From: Akebia trifoliata
Lineage: Eukaryota > Streptophyta > Magnoliopsida > Ranunculales > Lardizabalaceae
Length of the DNA: 64,000 nucleotides
Direction of reading: 5' to 3'
NCBI GenBank assembly: GCA_017979445.1
Contig: CM030714.1
Location: 10,399,569 to 10,463,568, forward strand
The notes under the pieces were generated by a model. The model saw only the letters and a program-made list of their open reading frames with translations, had not been told where the DNA came from and ran no database searches. A program made the position numbers and the translations under genes. Of the stretch, positions 22,606 to 32,900 are shown in pieces; the stretch's first letter is position 1, and the number at the start of each line of letters is the position of its first letter.

Positions 22606-25600
22606 ATGGAGCTCCAGTTCCCTGATGTTGCTAACTTGCGCTCATCGTCATCCTCCTTGCTAACGTCCACTGCTGGTGTAGTACTCCCCTGTAAACCAGC
22701 ACCGAGAACAAATTCGCCATTTTTATTGGTGAAATCGGCTAAAAGAAACGTTGAGATTTCAAAAGGGCTTCAAAAGGAATCAAAGAGAAACCTTTCTCTG
22801 ATTCTAAGAACTGAGGCTGCTGTTAAAGGCATCGAGAGGAAATCGAATTCCACGAAAAACACTCAGCTCTGGCCGAAAGCGGTTTTAGAAGCTTTGGATA
22901 ATTCGATAAGAAGTAATCAGTGGGAAACTGCTCTCAAGGTTGGTGAATTTTTGTTTTTCTAAAGCATATTTGGTTTCAATCTCAATAATGGGTTCTCTTT
23001 GTTTTACTAAATTACTCTAAGAATCTTATATTGCTTCATGTTTTTTGAACAAATTGAAGTTGTGGGGTGTTCTTTGATTTTGGTGTTGTTTTATTAGAAT
23101 CGGATAAATATGTGAAATTTAATTGTTTTTTGTGTAAATGAAATTGTGGATATATTTCAAAATACTAAACCAAGCTGTAGTAATAGTTTGAGTTCTATGT
23201 TCTGGGGTTGTTTATGAAGAATTGGAGAAATACGTTGAATGGGTTTGATTCTTGAACAAATAAAAGTAGTGGGTAGTCTCTTTTTTATCTAAATTTCATA
23301 CCAATCTGCAGTTCTTGTTCGACTTGGATGTATTTTTGGTGGTAATGGGCGATGTTTCAATAAATAATTAGATGGTACTATAGGCATTGTAGTATGTTCT
23401 GTTCTATTACCTCTTTTAAATGCTACTAAATGGGATTCATTTGTTGAAGAATTTAATTAATGGGTACCCTTAACATTAAGCTTCTTTGTTTGGTGAAATT
23501 GCTTAGAAGTTTTCCCTTATCTTACCTGAATGATTTTCTTACATGGAATTTTTTTTTTTCCTCATTTCCCATCCACAGATTTTTGAACTTCTCCGTAAGC
23601 AACGCTGGTATCAACCAAGATGCCAAACCTACACAAAGCTCTTGATGATGCTTGGGAAATGCAAGCAACCCGGGCAGGCAAGCTTGCTATTTGAGAAAAT
23701 GTTGTCTGAAGGGATCAAACCCACCATCGATGTTTACACTTCGTTGGTGAGTGCTTATGGACTCAGTGGTCTCTTAGATGAAGCGTTTTGTATCATTGAT
23801 AAGATGAAGTCGGTCTCTGACTGCAAACCAGACATATATACATATTCAAGTGTTATTAACTGTTGCACTAAACTCCGTCGTTTTGATCTTATTGATCGTG
23901 TTTTAACCGAGATGTCATATTTGGGAATTGAATGTACTACTGTTACATACAATACCATGATCGATGGATATGGTAAGGCTGAGATGCTCGAATTGATGGA
24001 GAGCTCACTCACAGACATGATCGAGACTGCTAGCTGTCTTCCTGATGTCTTCACGTTGAACTCTTTCATATGGGCTTATGGAAATGTTGGACAGATTGAG
24101 AAGATGGAGAGGTGGTACGATGAGTTTCAACACATGGGCGTCAAACCAGACATGAAGACATTTAACATCCTGATTAGATCGTATGGAAAAGTCGGGATGT
24201 ATGACAAAATGGGGTCCGTCATGGAGTTTATGGAGAAAAGATTCTATTCTCCAACAATAGTTACTTTTAATATAGTTATTGAGACATTTGGGAAGGCAGG
24301 AAACATTGAAAAGATGGAGCACTTTTTTCGGACAATGAAGTATAAAGGGTTGAAGCCTAATTCTGTTACTTACTGCTCTCTTGTTAGTGGGTACGGTAAA
24401 GCTGGTCTTCTAAAGAAGATTAGCTCGATCTTAAGGCAAGTAGAGAATACTGATGTAGTGTTGGATACCCCATTTTTCAATTGTGTCATCAGTGCCTATG
24501 GCCAGGCTGGAGAGTTGAAGAGGATGGAGGAGATGTTCTTGGAGATGAAGGAGAGGAAATGCAATCCCGATAACATCACTTTTGCTACTATGATCCAAGC
24601 CTACAATGTGCAGGGAATGGTCGAAGCTGCGCAAGAGTTGGAGATCAAGATGCTTAGCTCGAAAGACATTTCAGGTATCTTTTGATTTTCATCTTCTCTT
24701 TAATTTAGAAAAAGAGCTGCTATTGGCACCCCAACTTTTACTTATTACATTCCAATTTCTTAAATTATTTATTGCACCCCAATTAAAGATTAAAGCAAAC
24801 CATCCAAACATGACAAAAGTTTGGTTCAAGTTATTATTTCAACATTACAAAGCGTTATTAACACATTGAAACAACTTAAAGAGTTATTTACAATTAGGGT
24901 TAGGCCCATATAAAATCCTAAATCTAACAAATAGAAATCTAAAAAAATTAGAAAGTGAAAGAGTTTCTATTGGCACCCCAACTTTTACTTATACTCAACA
25001 ATTGACTCGTTTTTTTTTTTAATTTTAATTGATGTGTAATAAGTAAAAGCTGGGTTGCCAATAGCAACTCTCTTTAAAAATCTTGAATTGCAATGTTAGA
25101 AAAGTTGATGTCAAATCAAAAGTCAAATTCATTAAGTGTTGAACTCTTATTACTCCTACTAGGTTTAATTGTTTTTTGCCATGCCAACTTGCTGACATTT
25201 CATAGTGTAACACGACACTTCTAGGCACAAGATATGCTTATGGTAGAACCAGTTTTTAACCATCTTTTTTATCAAATAATTTAACAGTAAGGGTTTGGAT
25301 CATGCACTCTAGGTACTTGGGCAGCCATCCAACTCAAAAGTATGTGTGACAAATTACTAGCTTACCACCAAGAGGATTTTGTTGTATCACTAGTTAATAT
25401 TTACACAGCCATGCCGCTGTATTAGAATTTCAAGAGATTGTTGTGCTGGACACCCTAACACTTAGGAGCCAGTGTACCTGTTTCATGTGTCTAGGTAACA
25501 TTGGTTATATTATTGGGGTTTTGGGTAGTATCAGTGGATGCATTTACTGCTTTTCAAGTTAAGACTCTTGGCTGCTCTGTAACATACATTCTTTTATTAC

Positions 25601-25625
25601 AGGAACCAGATTGATTACAGGATAA
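22606..25625 (+). CDS. EMB2750: P-class pentatricopeptide repeat protein, EMB2750-like (At3g06430 type)
   Basis: Exons 22606-22938, 23579-24674 and 25603-25625 give 483 residues ending TRLITG; the family ends in a similar short SGxxLIG tail. The first 70-80 residues are Ser/Arg/Lys-rich and fit a chloroplast transit peptide. From about residue 125 there are roughly nine or ten 35-residue PPR motifs, for example DVYTSLVSAYGLSGLLDEA, TVTYNTMIDGYGKA, KTFNILIRSYGKVGMYDKM and DNITFATMIQAYNVQGMVEA. No E, DYW or SMR domain follows. Family knowledge: organellar RNA-binding proteins for splicing or RNA stability; loss of EMB2750 is embryo-lethal in Arabidopsis (recalled). The start is the first ATG in frame after the upstream region. 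If the last intron is retained the protein ends GIF at 24685. Confidence 0.85.
24709..25079. mobile_element. TTGGCACCCCAAC-type MITE in PPR intron 2
   Basis: The left end ctattggcaccccaactttt is inverted at the right end as agctgggttgccaatagcaa. A second copy of the left terminus (ctattggcaccccaactttt) lies inside at about 24970, so one element is probably inserted beside or inside another. It is related to 9305-9685 and 51661-51765. Confidence 0.7.
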
Positions 25626-27689
25626 TTAAAGTACAAAAAACAGGTGAAATGCCAACATCTATAAGAGCAAGGATTTCTGATCTTTAACTATGGTCCAAAA
25701 TGGTAAGAGGCCAACTCTTTAACCTTCTGAATACTTTTCAGCTGGTAACTAGAATCACTTCTTTTCACTTTCATAACCATACGAATTCCAAAAACTTGAA
25801 TAATTGGGTCAATTTCACATCTTTTGTTGCACTTCAACTGAAAAAAAGCTATTTGATAAGGGCTCTTCACATTTTTTTTTTTTGGAGTTCACACATTCAA
25901 CAAGCTTATGAGGGAGATTATGGTATACCTTTTTTTTTTTTTAATAATGATTTTCATTATCATTTTATTTTTTTGATTTGTATATGTTATCTGATTTTAT
26001 TTATATCATTTCAATTTACTTCCATTTTTCTAGACCTTTTTTTTATGTTTTTTTCTAAAAAAATTGCATGGGTATTAGTGTGTACTACCACATTAATGAT
26101 AACCATTCACAATGCCTTATCTCAACTAGTAGAAAATTCTTTTATTTCAGTTTTTTCAACAGTTGGCACTTGTTCCAATTTCCTTGGTGAAAGAAGAAGA
26201 AAAAATTAAACATTATAACTAAATCACACTCTTTCACATTTTCTATGTTGTAGGTTCATAATCTGAAGTATTGCAGATTACCACACTTTTGTATGAACAT
26301 TGTAGCTATTCAAGTAGTGCACATAAAAGAGGAACGGACCCTCGTGTTCATTCTCTTGCTTTCTTGCAAGACAAGTGGTAACAGTCTTATATATCCAGTA
26401 AAACAAGAATTGCTTCCTAATGTAAGTGATTACCATTTGAAAAAAATCATTTCTTTTCATCATGATAATTATCTCAACTATCAATATTCCTTTCATGTCC
26501 GAGAAACAAGACATGGGACTGTCAATTCTTTTTTCGACTTTAAAAGCTTAGTCGATCACAAGTTGGATCCTTGAGTCAATACAGGATCAGTGTCTGATGA
26601 CTTAAAATTCGAATACAGGATAGAAGACTCGGTCTTGGACTAGGACAATTTTTAATGGAACTTAGTAGAGGTGGCCCAAGTCAGATTTGGTGATCCAAAC
26701 CACCACATAACTCAAAAGAACCCACTTTTGGGGCCATTTCTTTTGGCACAAAAAATTATTTCATTTTTCTGTTTTTAGACTCTTATGTGGTTTTTATATG
26801 TGATTTAGCCTTTCAAGATTGATTTTTTTTTTTTTTTCAAAATTAATGAAAACCCATCTTTAGTTTTTGTTCTTAAGACCTTGCCTAATCTTTTGTTAAA
26901 TAACACTTGCAGATCTGAACCAAGAACATCCCTCACAAAAAAATAAAAATAAAAGGAAAAAGAAGTAAGAAAGTTCGAATGACGTATTTTGATAATGCTG
27001 ATGAAGGGCAATGGCCAATGGTGTACTAGGATCGGTGATCTTTGGGAGAGAGGAGGAGAGGAAGAGAATAATAGGAATGAAGTTTTCGGTCTGGGTATGA
27101 AATTGATGGGGTCATTTTGTAACGTGTAATGAATTCTTCAAGCAAATCAAACTTACGAACTTAAAACTTGGATTTAAAGTCTATAGTTTTGAGTTTGAGA
27201 AAGTCGTAAAGATAAATTGGAAAACAAAGGTTTCACATTATCTCTAAATTATAATTTTAGCTAAAATATATTTGTCTAACTCAGTTATTTATATATATTT
27301 AGTTTTAGCTATTTAATGTTCTTATAAATAAGTTACAAGTAAAATGAAGTCATTATAACGTCTCTAATTACCCAAAATTGAACTGAAAAATAATTGGGTT
27401 TGTGATAATGGATCAAAATCTAGTAATCGCTTTGGATGCCAAAGAAATTGTCTCTAGAACAATGGTTTTAAATTTGGGTCAGGATCCATCGAATCATGGA
27501 AAAAACACATGATCTTAACCGTTTATACACCAAATGCGATGGTTGAGATTTACTCTAGGGATAAGGGTCTCTGAGATATGTGTTATCAAGATATATGCAT
27601 AAATATCAACTATTGATTTTGTGTCGAAAAGGTTGGGATCATGTGTAGCTCACGAGTCACTGGAACCAGCCCTTTAAATAGTTGGTCCT

Positions 27690-27860
27690 ACTACATCTAT
27701 TTATTCTTCAAAGCCTCATCCTTAACCACTCACAAGGATTTTTCTCGACTTACCTTGTAGGTGTAGTTTGTGGGGGTATAGCATGTACTCAGGGGATTTT
27801 GAGAAGATATTGCGCTCTGAGAAGTCAGTTGCCGCCTACGAGTCTGGACGCTGGTTATAT
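27690..27860 (+). repeat. SINE-related fragment, same family as 54337-54540
   Basis: Shared words in order are gattt.t.ccgactTACCTtgtaggtg-like sequence, gtttgtggggtat, catgtactcaggggatttt, gcgctctgagaag.cagttgcc and tacgagtctgga. The 54337 copy has an A-rich tail and target duplication, which this one lacks. Confidence 0.6.
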
Positions 27861-27868
27861 ATATATAA

Positions 27869-28188
27869 GGTTAGGATCCGTAGACAACATTCTAGATAAC
27901 GTGTTTTGTCTGATAGGGGCAAAAAGTTTCGGAATAGGATAATCTCTATGGTAAGAGGATCATAAGCCCATTCTGAAATTGCTAGCCCTAGCTTACAAGT
28001 TAAAGAATCGTGAACCGTTCATTTTAACTATTAGTTTGTAATAATTTTTCATAGGGTTAGAAGTTTTAGAATCAATTGATTTTTTGTGAGGATGATCTAC
28101 TCACCACAGAGATCATCCTCACAAAAAGTCAACTCATTTTAAAATTGTTTTGCCATATAGGACAAAACATCGTTTACGGATTCTGACC
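27869..28188. mobile_element. Double-hairpin foldback MITE, copy 3 (320 bp), between TA repeats
   Basis: The left end GGTTAGGATCCGTAGAC pairs with the right end GTTTACGGATTCTGACC. It contains the same gtgaggatgatct / gagatcatcctcac hairpin core as the other copies. (TA)n abuts both sides: tatatatatata at 27855-27867 and a 24-bp TA tract at 28189-28212. The left hairpin is degenerate. Confidence 0.82.
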
Positions 28189-28893
28189 ATATATATATAT
28201 ATATATATATATCCAACACTTTTTTTTTTTTCTTTCAATAATACCCTTTCTTGTTTTGTTTTTAATGAAAAAGACAAGGGCATGTTAGTTTTTTTACATA
28301 ATAAATATATTTATTATGTTGCCATTGATTGTCATAACATTTATTTATTATGTTGGCATTAATTGATTGTCATTAATTAATGTATTTATTATGTTGGTAT
28401 TGATTGTCATAACATTTACCAAAAAAAATATTTAATTTAAAATATTTAAATGCTTATAATATTTATTATGTAAACAAACATTTATTATGTAAAAGACTTG
28501 ACTTCTTTAACTTTTTCACTAAAAGATAAAACGAAGAAGGATAGTATTAAAAAAAAAAAGGTGTTAGACAAGCTAACGTCCCATGATTTACACACACATT
28601 GTTCTACTTTCAAAGTTAAATCTTAGCTATGTTTGTCAATGGATTGAATCAAATCGAAATATAATTGCATTCAAATTTGATAACTCGAGAGGATTTGGGT
28701 TTTAACAAGGATTCAATTTGATAAATTATCAGATTTTGGATTGATTGTGTCTTTGATTTGATGATGTGTTTGGATTTTATTTATTTTTTCTTAAATGTAG
28801 TATTAACTTAAAACCGATCTAATCTAGATCTATTGCAACTACCTAGATTATTACAAACATTATGTAACTTATTTTCTTCAAATCATTGCAACT

Positions 28894-28967
28894 GGTTTCG
28901 TGGTGTAGTTGGTTATCACGTCAGTCTAACACACTGAAGGTCTCCGGTTCGAGCCCGGGCGAAGCCA
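28894..28967 (+). tRNA. tRNA-Val (anticodon AAC)
   Basis: 74 nt. Acceptor stem GGTTTCG pairs with CGAAGCC (one G-T) with discriminator A. D arm region TAGTTGGTTA, anticodon stem TCAGT/ACTGA around CTAACAC (AAC), T arm with TTCGAGC loop. A box TAGTTGG and B box GGTTCGAGCC are intact. No intron. The pol III terminator TTTTT is at 28972-28976, and CAA motifs lie just upstream. Nuclear gene; reads GUN valine codons, chiefly GUU/GUC after A34 becomes inosine. Confidence 0.97.
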
Positions 28968-28971
28968 TTCG

Positions 28972-28976
28972 TTTTT
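28972..28976 (+). terminator. Pol III terminator of tRNA-Val
   Basis: Run of five T five bases after the tRNA 3' end. Confidence 0.85.
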
Positions 28977-29944
28977 GCTCTCATTTCCCTTTTAAGAAAA
29001 TTCGAGTATCCGACGGTTGACGATTTCCTCCTAACAACCTGTACACGTTGGCAAACAAGTAATTGTCCACGTGTTTGAGATACGTTTGTTTTCAAACTGA
29101 TGTGTCTTTTGACCTAGATCTTATATAAGAGGCTAATTTAAATGACCCAAATACCCTTGTCATTCCTCTTGCAAGTAAACAAACATTTTTCTCCCAAAAA
29201 TCTAAACCTAAATACCCTTATCTTTATCCTTAAAGCAAATAAAGAAACACCCCCCCCCCCCCCAAAAAAAAAAAAACCACTATCATCCTCAGTCCATTAA
29301 TTCCATTAAATTATTGATTTTCTATCTAAAAAAAGCCTATTCTTCTCCACCTCTACTTGCTCATTTATCGTTAAGGTTTGAAGGATTTAAAGATGAAGGT
29401 AACAAATATTATCAGAGAGATTGTTGATGACTTGATGATGATAGTGTCTCTGGAGGATAAAAATCAAAGATTTTTTTTTCCCTAGGTATTTAAGTCATTT
29501 TCTATCTCTCAAGGATAGCATACCTCAAGGGGACATGTCTTGAGTTTAAAGAAACAGTGTGAAGGTTTCTCAAACATTACCCATAACATAGGTGTGGAAA
29601 AAAAAAACAAGAGAAAAGGGCAGTTTAGGTATTTAAAAATATTATAAAGATAAATCAGTAAATGGGATTGACTTTTGAGGAACTATAAAGATAAGACTCA
29701 AAAGTCCGTAACTATTTAGAAAGAAACCCCTCCTATAGGGTCTATAAGGTACTTTTGCCCTTTTTATAACTCACCTCCCTAATTCTCTTCTCAGTTCTCA
29801 TGAAACCGTCAAAAATCGTAATTTTCCATCTGTAGTGATTCTGCTACTTATTGAGATTCCTGTTGTTCTTCGATCTATTTGTTTTGCCGACAAGAGAGAG
29901 AGAGAGAGAGAGAGTTAGGGGTCTGTAACAGAATCCAACCCTCC
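28977..29944. other. Intergenic region tRNA-Val to FKGP
   Basis: No gene. A C14 run at 29250-29263 is followed directly by an A run of about 13. The rest is AT-rich. The end is the FKGP leader with a (GA)n tract at 29893-29914, 30 bp before the start codon. Confidence 0.65.
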
Positions 29945-32900
29945 ATGATGGAGATCACAGGAGAGAAGAGATCGATGGGGAGAAAAATGGATAAGGGTGA
30001 TTTGGCGGGAATTCTGAGAAAATCATGGTACCATTTGAGATTATCTGTTCGTCACCCATCTAGGGTTCCAACATGGGATGCAATCGTTCTCACAGCCGCG
30101 AGTCCTGAGCAAGCCGAGCTCTATGAATGGCAACTCAAGAGGGCGAAGCGGATGGGCAGAATTGCTAGTTCTACGATCACTCTTGCAGTGCCCGATCCTG
30201 AAGGGGCACGCATTGGGTCTGGGGCGGCCACGCTTAACGCCATTTCAGCTCTTGCCGACCATTTGGAGAGCCTTGGTCTTGGTTTACCGGTAATTTGAAC
30301 ATTGGGTCTTCAGCTTCATTGTTTGTTTTGGTAAATTTGAGTGTAATTTGGGGGAATTATAGTTGAATCTCTTTGGTAAAATGGGTGTTTATCAAAATAT
30401 TATTTTGAACAGATTTTGAGAAGTCGAGGGAATAGATTTTGTTTATTAATTTTTTTTTATTTATGTTAGATGAACCTCAAAATGAATAAAAGATTGAATT
30501 TCTTTGTATTTGGAGAAGGCTACGACCTGTTATGGAAGTAGAAAATTGAGAAAAGAGGTTCAAATGTAGATAGATATTTCCATTTCTGGTAGGTTGACTT
30601 GGTCCTACTATCGGAAACCCAATGTACTTACTAAAATGGGCATGGGGATTTTACGTCTATGGAAAAAGATTAAATCTGAAAACATAAGAATCAAATATGA
30701 AATATAATAAATGTTATTATGTTATGTTCCCTTTAAATCTTATGATAACAGCATATGTATACATGCAAAGCAGATTCCTCAATGGCTATGTTGTGATAGG
30801 AGTTTTCAATGTAATCATTGGCGTAAAAAAATGTTACAAATCTTTCGTGGATACAAAATATATATAACTATTTTTAAAGAGTTAAATATGATTACAATTC
30901 ATAGCGAAAAAATGTACAAGATTCCCCAAGTAAGAAAAAAAGGAGGAAAGATAATTAGACGCTACCAAAAACCAAGATCCTTAACTTTTGTTGGTGTTCA
31001 AGCTCATTCTATCTCTTTGAAAATGAAGGCCTAATGGAAAATGCAAACTTTTAATCTTCTTCAAAACCACTAGAGTCTATTTTCAGGAAAAGTGACTTCG
31101 TCATCATTAATATACCAACACCCAAAAGATCTTCCTTTTGACATCTAATCCCTTCAATGCCCAACTGCTTAATAGCTCAACCATGCTTTAGGGAAGGTCA
31201 CAATGAACTCCACGTATTCGCAAACATGCTCCAAATACTTGAGGCAAACTTGCAACAAAGTAGAAGATAGCCCACCCATTTTGTGAGCTCTTTAGAAACG
31301 AAGCTTATGTTTGGCATGGCTCTTTCTATCAATGAGATGATTAATTACTATTAGGATCTTGTCATGAGAAGCCATCAATGTAAAAAAAAAGGGTCACTTT
31401 TGAAGGAGCTTGTTTATTCCAAATTGATTTGACCGGGAAAACCGAGAAAAGTAGGTACATGCTTCCAACTAGAGCCAATGCAATGAATCCCACAAAAAAT
31501 CCCTTGCGGATTCTCAATTCCGCATCCAAATTTGTTTCTCTTTGTCATGCAACAAAATAAAAGCTTCTTTAAATCTGGCCAATAAAGCAATATCTTCTTC
31601 AACTTCCCAATTGTTAAACTTTTCCCTAAATTGAAGATTCCAAACCACCTTGTATTCCGTATTTGTAGCATCTTCCTACCTAGCTAACTCATTGAGGCTT
31701 GGAAATGATTGAGACAAGTGTGACTCACTATAGATTTTATGCCCCAAATACATCCTAGACTAATCTATTGATCAATCATAGGATTTAGAGCCCACAATTG
31801 CCTCTAAGAATTCCCATCTGATTATATTGGGAGTTTTTTCCAAAATATTTGGGAGATGAATGGTTTCTTCATTCAGATATTGGAACCTTATGTTGATATC
31901 TTGTTCAAAATATTTTGTGGGACTCCACTCAGAGCTTGAGCACCACTAAGAATAGAAGGGTGACAAATGTTTGCCGAGAACTAAGGAAATTGAGCAATTT
32001 TGCTTCCGTTCACAATGACTAAGAAAGAGACTGCTGATATACAACTTTCTCCATATTCTTCATATCAACCCAAAGTTTATATTTGGGACAAGTGACATTG
32101 TTGTCATTATTTTTGTTTTCATTTAATTATGTCTGACACTACATTTATTTCCATCTTCAATTCACAGACTACACTTTTTTGGTGTTAAAAGTTGTGTTTT
32201 CCATGCTAGTGACATAGTGCACGCACGTTTTCTCTTTTGTTCATATATACTTTTATTATATTTATTTATTTGCACTTTCCTATATGGATGAACTCTACGT
32301 AGAGTTTGACAATTATTTTGCCTTAATTTCCAAAAATAAGAAAGAAACCCTGGAGTAGTCTAGAATACTCTAGTAATTATCTTGTTGTGGGTAATCTCTT
32401 TTGTTTCCAGCTTTGATTGGACGTTTATCATCTGTAGGTAGAAAATGTTGAGAATGAAAGTTCACAATCTTCGTCTCCATACGAGAGGTCCAACAATGAA
32501 GTACATCTCCTACCAATGGCTAACTTCATGGCCAAAAGGCATATATTATTGCTGCATGCTGGAGGTGATTCTAAAAGGGTCCCATGGGCAAATCCGATGG
32601 GGAAAGTCTTCCTGCCACTGCCGTATTTGGCAGCTGATGACCCTGATGGGCCAGTTCCTCTGCTTTTTGACCATATACTTGCAATTTCCTCTTGTGCAAG
32701 ACAAGCTTTTAAGAATGAAGGTTACTCTATTGTGATCCTTTTTTTATTACATTGAAGTGAAACTTGGCTCTCATTTTGTTTAAAAATCATCTTCATGTTG
32801 AACCCTTGTCTAATATATCAAAACTAGAGTTCTATTGTGCCTAAGGCATGGGCATCCTCTTTGGGATTAAGGGGGTAAAAGCAGAAAAATAAAATAAAGT

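Larger units (their letters stand above)
25626..28893. other. Intergenic region PPR to tRNA-Val
   Basis: Open frames at 25700-26209 (169 codons) and 26293-26574 are Phe/Ile/Asn-rich in AT-rich DNA with no recognised motif, so no gene is called. 27480-27660 is an interspersed repeat related to 45175-45320 (ggttgggatcatgt shared). 27690-27860 is SINE-like and 27869-28188 a foldback element. 28280-28500 is a set of irregular ttattatgtt/attgattgtcat repeats. Confidence 0.55.

Noticed and set aside
25700..26209. Open frame of 169 codons
   Set aside because: Composition (runs of Phe, Ile, Leu from T-rich DNA), no start context, no domain, and repeats around it make a gene unlikely.
28280..28500. 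Possible CRISPR-like or satellite array of ttattatgtt repeats
   Set aside because: Units and spacers are irregular in length and sequence, and the genome is a plant; this is simple AT-rich repetition.
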